64,000 bases of DNA from Kitasatospora sp. MAA19. GTDB lineage: Bacteria > Actinomycetota > Actinomycetes > Streptomycetales > Streptomycetaceae. The position numbers and the translations under genes were made by a program. Location: NCBI RefSeq assembly GCF_029894125.1, contig NZ_JARXYZ010000032.1, forward strand, positions 1 to 64,000. The letters are read 5' to 3'. Positions 1-7,577 of this stretch are shown piece after piece (position 1 is the stretch's first letter; every line of letters begins with the position of its first letter). The notes under the pieces were generated by a model. It ran no database searches, was not told where the DNA came from, and was given only the letters and a program-made list of their open reading frames with translations.

Positions 1-68
1 CGCCGGACGCCCCGTCACCTTCGTCGTCCACCCCACAGGCCGCCCCACCCGACACCTCCACGATCGAG

Positions 69-289
69 GTGTTGCGACGACCGGTTGAATCCACCCAATA
101 CACATCTATCAAGCTCACAACCCGCCTGCTCAAGGCCGGAATTGAGGCAAGCATGGGCACCGTCGGCGACTCGTTCGACAACGCCCTGGCGGAGAACTTC
201 TGGAGCGTGCTGAAGACCGAGTGCGTGCGCCGCACGACCTTCGCGACCCGCATGGACGCAGACCTGGCGCTGTTCGCCTACATCGACGG
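69..289 (+). pseudogene. IS3-family transposase, 5' piece interrupted by an IS
   Basis: The translation contains the typical IS3 OrfB integrase block QYTSIKLTTRLLKAGIEA, GTVGDSFDNALAENFWS and ETFWSVLKTE-like residues (here FWSVLKTECVRR), which hold the second D and the E of the DDE core. It reads FAYIDG at 289 and is then cut by an IS1182-type element. The continuation, IDGFYNTRRIQKRLGW, is found at 2107. Upstream of about position 95 the frame no longer matches an IS3 transposase, so this piece is damaged at its front as well. Removing the inserted element and one 9-bp copy restores an uninterrupted reading frame through the junction. Confidence 0.85.
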
Positions 290-306
290 ACCCTGTTGCC
301 CAATTG
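290..306 (+). repeat. Left terminal inverted repeat of the IS1182-type element
   Basis: 17 bp, ACCCTGTTGCCCAATTG. It is preceded directly by CATCGACGG (281-289), which recurs after the right end. Confidence 0.9.
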
Positions 307-379
307 GGTGAACCCTTCGCGATTTCGCACCTGGATGTGTCCTGGACGGAAAGATCGCTCTTCAGCGGTCTGATCCAGG

Positions 380-2086
380 GTGCGTCGTTCGGCCGCGGAA
401 CGGGGTGGAGTGGTGTCGATGGGGTCGAGATCAGGGGCAGAGGTCCCGCAGGTGACACGGCAGGTGGCCCTCGCTGCCTTCCCCAAAGGCTGTCTGGCGA
501 TGAGGGTCCGGGACGAGCTCGGCCCGCTGTTCGAAGACGAGGTGTTCAGGTCCGCCTTCGGTGTCCGAGGCCGTCCTGGTGTCTCGCCGGGACAGTTGGC
601 GTTGGTCTGCGTCCTGCAGTTCGCTGAGGACCTGACCGACCGCCAGGCTGCTCACGCCACACGCGCAAGGATCGACTGGAAGTATCTCCTCGGCGTCGAG
701 CTGTCGGACCCCGGATTCGACTTCACCGTGCTGACCGGGTTCCGCGACCGGATCCTGGCGCACGGGCTGGAGGAGAAGGTCCTGGACCTGCTACTGCAGC
801 GACTGATGGAGCTGGGACTGGTCGCCCCAGGTGGTCGACAGCGCACCGACTCCACGCATGTCCTGGCCGCAGTACGGGACTTGAACCGTCTGGAGTTCGT
901 CGGAGAGACACTGCGGGCGGCTTTGGAAGCAATCGCGGTCGCCGCGCCGGCGTGGTTGAGGACGTGGATGGACCCGTCCTGGCAGCAACGCTATCGGGCG
1001 CGGGTGGACGCCTACCGATTGCCCAGCGCCCAGGACGAGCGGGACGAGTTGGCGCGACAGATCGCCACCGACGGATACCGGCTGCTCGAAGCGGTATTCA
1101 CACCCACGGCGCCGCGCTGGCTGCGGGACGTCCCCGTCGTCGCCGTCCTGCGGACGGTGTGGATGCAGCAGTTCAGCCGCACGGTGACCGACGGAGTCCA
1201 GGAGGTGGCCTGGCGGGGGAAAGGCGATTGCCCGCCCAGCAGTGCCAGGATCACCTCCCCCTACGACGTCGACTCCCGCTATGCCATGAAACGCGGGTCC
1301 GGCTGGGACGGCTACAAGGTCCACCTCAGCGAGACCTGTGACGACCCCGGTGAGGTCGGGCGCCCGCACATGATCACCCACGTCCACACCACCGATGCCA
1401 CGGTCCACGACGCGGCGGTCGTCGAGCGGATCCACGATCGCCTCGACGACAAAGGCCTGCTGCCGTCCGAGCATCTCCTGGACTCCGGCTACGTCTCCGC
1501 CGAACTGCTGCTGACCTCGCCGGTTGAACGCGGTGTCGAAGTCATTGGTCCGGTGAGGCCGAACAGCACACGCCAGGCCGTCCAGGCCGCCGGCTACGGC
1601 AAAACGTCCTTCAGTATCGACTGGGGCGCGCGGCAGGCGACCTGCCCGAGCGGCGCCAACAGCAGGTACTGGAACGAGGGTTACGACAACAACGGCCGTC
1701 TGGCGGTCCGGATCCGCTTCCCCACCCAGACGTGCGCGCCGTGTCCGGTCCGCGACCAGTGCACCCGCTCGACCCAGTACGGCCGGCAGCTCACCGTCCG
1801 CCCCCAGGACCAAGACATCCTCCTCGAACGCGTCCGGGCCGAGCAGGCCACCGAGGACTGGAAGGGCCGCTACGCGGCCCGCGCAGGAGTGGAAGGCACC
1901 ATTCACCAGGCCGTCGCTACCACCGGAGCCCGCCGCACCCGCTACACCAGCCTGGCGAAGACGCACCTGGCCCACATCTTCATGGCCACCGCCATCAACC
2001 TGATCCGACTCGATGCCTGGTGGAACGGAAGTCCACTCGCACCGACGCGCACTTCCCATCTCGCAGCCCTCGACCTCGCCGCGTGA
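380..2086 (+). CDS. IS1182-family transposase
   Basis: About 568 residues, the usual size for this family. The N-terminal part is the DUF772-like helical domain (PGVSPGQLALVCVLQFAEDLTDRQAAHA, then FDFTVLTGFRDRI). The DDE core starts with RQRTDSTHVLAAVRDLNRLE. Later come DSGYVSAELLL and a Cys motif (CAPCPVRDQC), and the C-terminal region has the glutamate-bearing run RAGVEGTIHQAV. The start is uncertain: GTG at 380 opens the frame, but GTG at 413 or ATG at 419 lies just after a GGTGGAG and is as likely. The gene fills the element between its inverted repeats. It moves the element by DDE cut-and-paste or copy-type transposition. Confidence 0.9.
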   Translation: MRRSAAERGGVVSMGSRSGAEVPQVTRQVALAAFPKGCLAMRVRDELGPLFEDEVFRSAFGVRGRPGVSPGQLALVCVLQFAEDLTDRQAAHATRARIDWKYLLGVELSDPGFDFTVLTGFRDRILAHGLEEKVLDLLLQRLMELGLVAPGGRQRTDSTHVLAAVRDLNRLEFVGETLRAALEAIAVAAPAWLRTWMDPSWQQRYRARVDAYRLPSAQDERDELARQIATDGYRLLEAVFTPTAPRWLRDVPVVAVLRTVWMQQFSRTVTDGVQEVAWRGKGDCPPSSARITSPYDVDSRYAMKRGSGWDGYKVHLSETCDDPGEVGRPHMITHVHTTDATVHDAAVVERIHDRLDDKGLLPSEHLLDSGYVSAELLLTSPVERGVEVIGPVRPNSTRQAVQAAGYGKTSFSIDWGARQATCPSGANSRYWNEGYDNNGRLAVRIRFPTQTCAPCPVRDQCTRSTQYGRQLTVRPQDQDILLERVRAEQATEDWKGRYAARAGVEGTIHQAVATTGARRTRYTSLAKTHLAHIFMATAINLIRLDAWWNGSPLAPTRTSHLAALDLAA

Positions 2087-2089
2087 GAT

Positions 2090-2106
2090 CAATTGGGCAA
2101 CAGGGT
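2090..2106 (-). repeat. Right terminal inverted repeat of the IS1182-type element
   Basis: Perfect complement of 290-306. It is followed by the second copy of the 9-bp target duplication (2107-2115). Confidence 0.9.
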
Positions 2107-2251
2107 CATCGACGGCTTCTACAACACCCGCCGCATCCAAAAGCGCCTCGGCTGGCTCAGCCCCGACGAGTACGAGGCGAAGCACTACGCCGACCAGGCG
2201 ACGACCGAACCAGTGGCCGTCGAACCACCCACACCCGCCCTGACCAGCTAA
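2107..2251 (+). pseudogene. IS3-family transposase, 3' piece
   Basis: Continues the frame broken at 289 with IDGFYNTRRIQKRLGWLSP, the conserved C-terminal motif of IS3 OrfB proteins, and stops at TAA 2249-2251. The following 30 bases (CACCTCCCGCACACCGGGGG) are probably the right end of the IS3 element. Confidence 0.85.
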
Positions 2252-2337
2252 TCAGCACCTCCCGCACACCGGGGGAAGCTCAAGGCTGGGACCCGCCCGG
2301 TTCGTGCGTGCGCCGCTTTCTGTCATCCGGCCGCCGC

Positions 2338-2649
2338 TCAGCTCGAACTCCAGCGCCGCTGGTACACAGCCGAGGCCGACTGGGACGCCGACCCGACCGA
2401 GGAGAAGCGGGCCGCATTCGCCACGGTCGGCGCCGAGCTGCACGCACGGACGAAGGCGCGGACGACTTCCAGCTGCGGGCGGCGTTTGCCGGATGCTGCC
2501 CGGGACAGCGTCGCTACGGAGACGCTCGGAGACGTCTCGGCGGCCATCTGGGCGTAGGTCTTCCCGCTGCGCGCGCACAAAGCGTTCAGGTACTCGGCAA
2601 GATGCCCGGCGACCGCGCCAGCAGCAACTGCCCTCTTGGGCCTTCCCAC
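2338..2649 (-). CDS. Small helix-turn-helix (XRE-like) protein, possibly truncated
   Basis: 103 residues from GTG 2649, preceded by AAGG about 8 bases upstream. The core, EYLNALCARSGKTYAQMAAE followed by VSVATLSRAASGKRRP and LEVVRAFVRAC, is a Cro/C1-type helix-turn-helix of the kind common in streptomycete regulators. After residue about 75 the sequence becomes serine-rich and unconvincing. In the same place the plus strand encodes a protein-like segment (LELQRRWYTAEADWDADPTE), so the true 3' end of the HTH gene has probably been lost, perhaps when the IS3 element arrived. Confidence 0.55.
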   Translation of the reverse strand: MGRPKRAVAAGAVAGHLAEYLNALCARSGKTYAQMAAETSPSVSVATLSRAASGKRRPQLEVVRAFVRACSSAPTVANAARFSSVGSASQSASAVYQRRWSSS

Positions 2650-2699
2650 GACGGAACCTTCCGAAGGTGTCCCCGAACCCCCAATTCCTGCTCTCAGCT

Positions 2700-3327
2700 G
2701 GGCGGGCGTTCTAAGGCGACCAGCCCGACCACCTGCTCCTCGACGACCTGGCGTCGGCGACCCGTCCCGGCGCTGCCGCCGCGGGTCGCCGACGAAGACG
2801 ACTGCCTGCTCGTACCGCTGGCCGAACCGAGCTCCAGGTCCCCGACGTGCCCGGGGGCCGGCGGCCAGTGGGCGGCGGCGTCGGGGCCGACGATCGTGGG
2901 CCAGTGGTCGGCAGCCGAGACGAGTGGGCTGGGCGGGGAGGCTTCGGTTCGTGCGGGCGGCGCGCAGGGCGGTGAGGGCCAGGTCCACGCACTCCCGGAT
3001 CACGGTGCGGATGGAGCGCACGGCAGCGTCTGGCGGACCGCCTCCGCGGCCTCGGCCCGCGCCAGCTGAACAAGCCCGGCGGGCGTCGGCCTCGACCCGC
3101 TGCTGCGCAACCCGCTGACGGTCCGCCGTCTGCTGCTCGGCGTGCAGCATCGCGTGCCGGCGCAGGTACTCTCGGCAACGAGGCCTTCTCCTGCGCGAAC
3201 AGCGTGCGCGCCCGGCTCTCGATGGACCGCAGCGACGGGTTGCCCCGGTCGGCCCGCAGACGCGAAGGCGATCGCGCGCCCGCTGCAGGAGGGCCGCCGA
3301 AGCCCCTGCCCTCACCCCGCCATCCAA
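2700..3327 (-). pseudogene. Decayed minus-strand gene(s), frames shift repeatedly
   Basis: Protein-like segments occur in all three minus frames and succeed each other. They are RADRGNPSLRSIESRARTLF (around 3250-3190), then REYLRRHAMLHAEQQTADRQ and VRSIRTVIRECVDLALTAL (around 3170-2960), then SAADHWPTIVGPDAAAHWPP (around 2930-2860). No single frame is convincing throughout. I read this as a coding sequence broken by several indels, lying just downstream of the CoiA-like gene. The family is not recognised. Confidence 0.45.
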
Positions 3328-3330
3328 CGG

Positions 3331-4653
3331 TCAACCCGATCCCGAGTCCCCAGGTGACTCTCCGGCAGCCAACCGGACTGATCCCGGTGCCCACCTTCGG
3401 GCGGCCCTCGCCCGGCAGGCCTCGCAGGCGTGGAAGCCGGCGTCGCCGTAGCGGCGGATGGGCGAGCCGCAGCCGGCACACGGTCCGATCTGCCAGGGCT
3501 CGCAGCCGTGGGCGAGGGCGGCTTCGCGGCGCTGGCTCTCGGTGGCGTCGAGTCGGTGGTCCTGCCGGGGCACCGTGAACAGCCGCTTGGGGACCTCGTC
3601 GAAGGTGTGAAGGCCGGTGCCGGCGGAGTTGCCGCGCCGGGGCCGGGGGTCGTTGAAGGTGAAGGTCTCCTCGCCGTAGCGGCAGGCCGCGTCGAGTTCC
3701 TGACAGGTGTAGGTGATTTCGGCGTCCCCGGTCGGGGGTTCGGCCGGGGAGTCCTCGTCGGGGCCGAACATGTCGTGCCAGCGGTCCCGGTCGGCGGCGG
3801 GTACCCACATTCGGGAGATGGAGCGCGGGTCACGCTGGCTGGGGATGCGCATCGGCACGAACTCGCCGTCCGCGCTGGCGACGACGAGTTGGTCGACCTC
3901 GGTGGCTGGCTTCGCGGGCAGGCACAGCGCGGGCAGGAACCACTCGGCGTGGAAGCGACCGCAGGAGCTGCCGTTGACCGGGCAAGGCCGCACACTGCTC
4001 GGCAGGCACTTCCATTGCTGCAGGTGCCGGACCCCGGCGCGGACCACCATGGCGAGCGGGGAGGCGATCTCCTTCCAGCTGAAGTCGTCGACGCGGGCCC
4101 ACGGTGCCCGCTCGACCACGGCGGAGCGGTCGGTGTCGGTCACCCACAACGGGACGATCCCGTGCTCGGCGGCGGCTCGGGAGCGGCGGCGGACGGTGTC
4201 GGCGGTGATCGGCGAGTACTGGGCCTCCCAGCCGATCCGGCGGCCGTCATCGCCGGTGACGAGGACGTCGGTGCGGATCCGCCCGTCGGTTGCGCGGGCC
4301 TCGACCTCGGCGTGGAGGCCGTGGCGTTCGGCGGCCCGGGCGATCCGCTCCTTCATCGCCTGGTGCTTCGCGCTCTCCTCGGCGGTGGGGGTGTGACGCA
4401 CCGGCAGGTGGGCGGCCACCCAGAAAGTGGAACCGCCGACCGTCCGGCGGCGGATCGTCATCCACGGGGACCGGCCCTCCTCCTCGGCCTGACAGGCGCC
4501 GTCGCGGTGGTGCTCCAGGCACTCCAGGAGCTCGCGCCGGTCGATCGGGGTGGTGATCTCCTCCAGCAGGCCGGGCCGGTCCGGATGGTTGAGGTCGGGC
4601 AGGGTCAGGTTGATCTCGATGCCGTACCCGGTGTGGAAAACGCCGTTAGCCAT
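3331..4653 (-). CDS. CoiA-family nuclease-like protein (first copy)
   Basis: 440 residues. Residues 95-150 carry the competence protein CoiA core: KHQAMKERI, then EVEARATDGRIRTDVLV with D129, then IGWEAQYSPIT with E143 and Q145. This D...ExQ arrangement is that of restriction-endonuclease-fold nucleases. A zinc-ribbon-like cluster (CAGCGSP...CEAC) lies near residues 395-415. CoiA proteins are linked to DNA uptake and recombination in Firmicutes; in actinomycetes their role is not established. A second protein with the same core is at 16025-17710. ATG 4653 is chosen because AT-rich promoter-like DNA lies just upstream. Confidence 0.75.
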   Translation of the reverse strand: MANGVFHTGYGIEINLTLPDLNHPDRPGLLEEITTPIDRRELLECLEHHRDGACQAEEEGRSPWMTIRRRTVGGSTFWVAAHLPVRHTPTAEESAKHQAMKERIARAAERHGLHAEVEARATDGRIRTDVLVTGDDGRRIGWEAQYSPITADTVRRRSRAAAEHGIVPLWVTDTDRSAVVERAPWARVDDFSWKEIASPLAMVVRAGVRHLQQWKCLPSSVRPCPVNGSSCGRFHAEWFLPALCLPAKPATEVDQLVVASADGEFVPMRIPSQRDPRSISRMWVPAADRDRWHDMFGPDEDSPAEPPTGDAEITYTCQELDAACRYGEETFTFNDPRPRRGNSAGTGLHTFDEVPKRLFTVPRQDHRLDATESQRREAALAHGCEPWQIGPCAGCGSPIRRYGDAGFHACEACRARAARRWAPGSVRLAAGESPGDSGSG

Positions 4654-4747
4654 ATCCGGAGAATAGAAACAGGAACTGACAATTTAAACACCGCTGTGAA
4701 TGTTTAGGATCGGCAGATAAAGCTCTCAAATAACACTGGCCTCACGA

Positions 4748-4776
4748 TTGACAGAATTCGACATTCTGTTTGAATT
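4748..4776 (+). promoter_or_regulatory. Promoter-like sequence with a palindromic operator
   Basis: TTGACA at 4748-4753 is followed 17 bases later by TGAATT (a weak -10). The spacer region carries the perfect inverted repeat ACAGAAT-TCGAC-ATTCTGT (4751-4769). It lies in the AT-rich gap between the two minus-strand genes ending at 4883 and starting at 4653. Either strand could use it; no plus-strand gene follows closely. Confidence 0.35.
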
Positions 4777-4882
4777 CCCACCCGCGCATACCTGCCCGCC
4801 GGCGGCCCATACAAGGGTCCGGCCACAGCACGGATGTGACCCGCGGGACACATCCCGGCGCGCACGGGCTGGACGGTTCGTT

Positions 4883-5257
4883 CTACGCCGGGAAGCTATC
4901 GATGAACGCGCCCCGGCCTCCGGCGAGATCGAGTGGCTGAAGGTCGGCGTCGTAGTCGATCCACCACACGACCGGAGTCTGGGGCGCCAGCTCGCGCAGG
5001 ACCGTGTAGATGACGGTCAGCGGTGCGGAGTGCGGTTCCCGGTCCTCGAACGAGAACGCTCCGTGCCGCAGGTTGAACGACAGCTCAGCCCGCTGGCCGG
5101 GTTCGACCTCGGCGTCGATCTCCAGGAAGTTCTCGAAAGCGCTGCTCACCGTGGAGGCTGGCCAGTGCCGGCGGACGCAGTCCTTCACCTGCTCGCCGGT
5201 GAAGGTCCACGGTCCGGCGTGCTCGCGGTCGGCGCTGACGTAGAAGGTGGATCCCAC
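4883..5257 (-). CDS. Candidate immunity protein for the adjacent toxin
   Basis: 124 residues, acidic, no signal peptide or membrane segment. It starts 43 bp after the stop of the toxin gene on the same strand. The sequence (GSTFYVSADREHAGPWTFTG, then VVWWIDYDADLQPL) resembles Imm1-type immunity proteins in general layout, but that match is from memory. The position directly downstream of a WXG/ESX-like toxin gene with a nuclease-type C-terminus is the main argument. If right, it binds and blocks the C-terminal toxin domain in the cytoplasm. Confidence 0.6.
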   Translation of the reverse strand: MGSTFYVSADREHAGPWTFTGEQVKDCVRRHWPASTVSSAFENFLEIDAEVEPGQRAELSFNLRHGAFSFEDREPHSAPLTVIYTVLRELAPQTPVVWWIDYDADLQPLDLAGGRGAFIDSFPA

Positions 5258-5300
5258 GGTCGTTCTCGTTTCTCTTGGCGGTGCGGGCCCGGGTGGCGGG

Positions 5301-6893
5301 TCAGGGTTCGATGCGGACGCGTCCGGTGACGCCCTGGGCGGTCATGAGGGCCTGGAAGTAGGAGCTCGCCTTCGCGTCGTTGGTGATCAGCTCGAGGTGG
5401 TTGACCTTGTTACGGGGGTCCTTCAGCGCGGACGCGTACTTCTCCAGTTTCTTCGCCTCGCCGTCCATGGTGTTCTCGTAGACGAAGTCGAACACGCCGT
5501 CGGCGTTGTCCAGCCGGAACGGTGACTTGCAGCTCTTCTGCTGGCCGATGTACTTGGCGTCGATCGCAGCCCCGTCCTCGGGCCGGACTCCGTCGGCGTC
5601 CATCCCCAGCTCGCGGCCGGTCTCCGGGTCAGTCACGTTGGTGTACAGCCGGTACTCGGTCGACCCGGCCACCCTGACCTGGTACCCGCGGCGTGCGTCG
5701 ATCTTCGGATCGCCCTTGACCGACGGCCCCAGCGCCTGGAAGGTACGGCCGTCCTGCTCCATCTGCGTCATCCACGCCCGAACGGCGGCCTGGTCCTGCG
5801 CCGAGAGGGCCGGGAACGGGCTGGCAGGGTCACGGGGAAGAGGCGGCATCCCGGCGGTGACCGTGAACGGTGGGGGCTTGGGGCCGGGAACGGCCGCGGC
5901 GTCGGTCGCCCCGGCCAGCACAACGGCGGTCGCGGTAGCGGTCACCGCCGCGCCCACGGGGATGAGGCTCGCCGCCGCGCTGTCGACCACGGCCGCCGCC
6001 TCGGCGAGCACCGCGAGTTCCGCGCTCCCCTCCACCGCCGCGGTCATGGCGACCGCTGCGGTACCGGCCTCGGCGGCGATCGCGGCCTCACCCCCGGCAG
6101 CCGCCAGATCGGACCCGCCGAGGGTGACCACGGTCAGGAGGATGCCCGCCCCCGCGACGAGCCCGGCGGCGACGGCGAGATCCTCCAGCTTGTCCCGCAG
6201 GCCCTCGACCTCCTTCGCATACGCCTCGCACGCCTGCCCCAGCTTGAACGCCGCATTCGTCAGGCTGTTCAGCAGCGGACCCTCGGTGGCGCAGCCGTCG
6301 TGCATCTTCGCCCAGTTCTGCGCGAAGGAGGTGACGGCGCTGGAGGTGCTGGAGGCGGTGACCCGCTGCACCCGCTTGTCGCCTTCGGTCCCGAGCCGGC
6401 TGATCAGCGCCGCGAAGTGCTTCCAGTCGGCCGCGGCCTTGCGGAGCCTGTCCACGTCACCCTGTGGCCAGAATTTCCGGAGGATCTCGTGGACCGCACC
6501 GGTGTCGTTGTGCCCGGCGGCCGAGCGGAGCTTGGCCTTCGCGGCCTGCTCGTCGCACTGCGGGTCGGCTGTCTCGGGCAGCTTCTGCGGAGCCATCATC
6601 GCGGCCGCGACATCGGCGTCGGCCTGAAGGTAGCTGATCGCCATCGTGTACAGGCCGTTGGCGGTCCCGCCGAGCTGACCGATGACCTGGGACATCGCGT
6701 CGGCGACCTTCTGCGCCGCGGAGTCGTACTTGGCGGCGAACTTCGTGCCAGCATCGTCATCACCGGCCATGCCGGCGGCGTCGTCCATGGTGAACACCAG
6801 GCTCCGGTAGAGCTGGGCAGCCGCGCTGTGCAGGTCGCTGAAGCCGGCGGAGGACACGATCATGTCCGCCGGTTTGACGTGGAAACTCGTCAT
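5301..6893 (-). CDS. Polymorphic toxin with WXG100-like N-terminus and nuclease-like C-terminus
   Basis: 530 residues from ATG 6893, preceded by a GGGGGG Shine-Dalgarno. The first 230 residues are helical and lack a signal peptide, as in type VII (ESX) secreted substrates. Residues about 240-330 are an Ala/Val/Gly-rich hydrophobic stretch. The last 145 residues (GDPKIDARRGYQVRVAGSTE, GAAIDAKYIGQQ, ENTMDGEAKKLEKYASAL, LELITNDAKASSYFQALM) look like a restriction-endonuclease-fold toxin domain, with the D-x-K in IDAKY as possible active-site residues. The candidate immunity gene follows at once. An in-frame extension to 7118 is not needed. Confidence 0.7.
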   Translation of the reverse strand: MTSFHVKPADMIVSSAGFSDLHSAAAQLYRSLVFTMDDAAGMAGDDDAGTKFAAKYDSAAQKVADAMSQVIGQLGGTANGLYTMAISYLQADADVAAAMMAPQKLPETADPQCDEQAAKAKLRSAAGHNDTGAVHEILRKFWPQGDVDRLRKAAADWKHFAALISRLGTEGDKRVQRVTASSTSSAVTSFAQNWAKMHDGCATEGPLLNSLTNAAFKLGQACEAYAKEVEGLRDKLEDLAVAAGLVAGAGILLTVVTLGGSDLAAAGGEAAIAAEAGTAAVAMTAAVEGSAELAVLAEAAAVVDSAAASLIPVGAAVTATATAVVLAGATDAAAVPGPKPPPFTVTAGMPPLPRDPASPFPALSAQDQAAVRAWMTQMEQDGRTFQALGPSVKGDPKIDARRGYQVRVAGSTEYRLYTNVTDPETGRELGMDADGVRPEDGAAIDAKYIGQQKSCKSPFRLDNADGVFDFVYENTMDGEAKKLEKYASALKDPRNKVNHLELITNDAKASSYFQALMTAQGVTGRVRIEP

Positions 6894-7151
6894 CAGGCCC
6901 CCCAGTTTTCTGTGCTGTTCACGGTAGCAAGCACGTCTGGCGCGCAGGGAGGCATCCGCCGTGGGACCGGATCCAGGCGAACGTGTCGGCGGCCACGGTC
7001 CGGAGAACAGCACAAACCGGCCGCCGTGGACGGCTCGCCCGGATTCAGTGCCTGTGTCTGAACCTGGACCGTCGCAAAATGTGTGAGACGGGGTGTGCAG
7101 AGCGGGGCGGGCGGCCATGCTGGGTACGGCGATGACCGGTCGAGGGGTTGC

Positions 7152-7577
7152 ATGATGGTGATATGGCAGGCATGCCTTTGGGGTCTGCTTGGAGCCGGAT
7201 TGATCGAGATCCGTGGCTTATGGTCGGCGTTCCAGCCGTCCCGTGCCCCGAAGTGGCCGTGGAAGGGCGGTAGGGGCCGGCCTCAGGTGTGGGGCTACGT
7301 CATTGCCGTGGCTTGCCGGTTCTCGATGGCTGTTGGCCTGGATGCCGTCTACGCCGCGGCGCATCAGATTGCGGGACCGCTGGGAGCAGTGACGATGGGT
7401 ATCGCGGCGCCGTTGGTGATCCAGCAGATGGCCGTGCGTGCGGAGGCCGCGCCTGTGCCTGCGGCGGACACCATCGCACAGACAGGGATTGGGCAGATCT
7501 CAGAGGGCGGGCTCGGTGCCCGTGGACAGGCGGCTGAACTCCGGGACGAGACTCAGGGGGGCGCGAGTGTCCGCTGA
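7152..7577 (+). CDS. Small integral membrane protein
   Basis: About 141 residues from ATG 7152 (GAGGGG upstream). Two or three hydrophobic helices are visible: CLWGLLGAGLIEI, VWGYVIAVACRFSMAVGLDA and IAGPLGAVTMGIAAPLVI. The tail is hydrophilic. The stop overlaps the next gene's GTG start (7567) by 11 bases, so the two are probably translated together. Such a membrane partner beside a repeat protein with a pentapeptide tail resembles parts of streptomycete conflict systems, but no enzymatic domain is seen. Confidence 0.65.
   Translation: MMVIWQACLWGLLGAGLIEIRGLWSAFQPSRAPKWPWKGGRGRPQVWGYVIAVACRFSMAVGLDAVYAAAHQIAGPLGAVTMGIAAPLVIQQMAVRAEAAPVPAADTIAQTGIGQISEGGLGARGQAAELRDETQGGASVR

Larger units (their letters stand above)
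290..2106 (+). mobile_element. Complete IS1182-type insertion sequence nested in IS3
   Basis: The element is bounded by 17-bp perfect inverted repeats, ACCCTGTTGCCCAATTG at 290-306 and its complement at 2090-2106. The 9-bp sequence CATCGACGG is present on both sides (281-289 and 2107-2115) as a target duplication. Its single gene is an intact transposase. The target is the codon run for Y-I-D-G in the IS3 transposase. Since the ends and the duplication look intact and the gene is open, the insertion is probably recent. Confidence 0.9.

Noticed and set aside
2285..2557. Plus-strand frame LELQRRWYTAEADWDADPTE...
   Set aside because: Protein-like for about 40 residues but without start or completion, and it overlaps the HTH gene on the other strand; treated as a fragment and mentioned under that gene.
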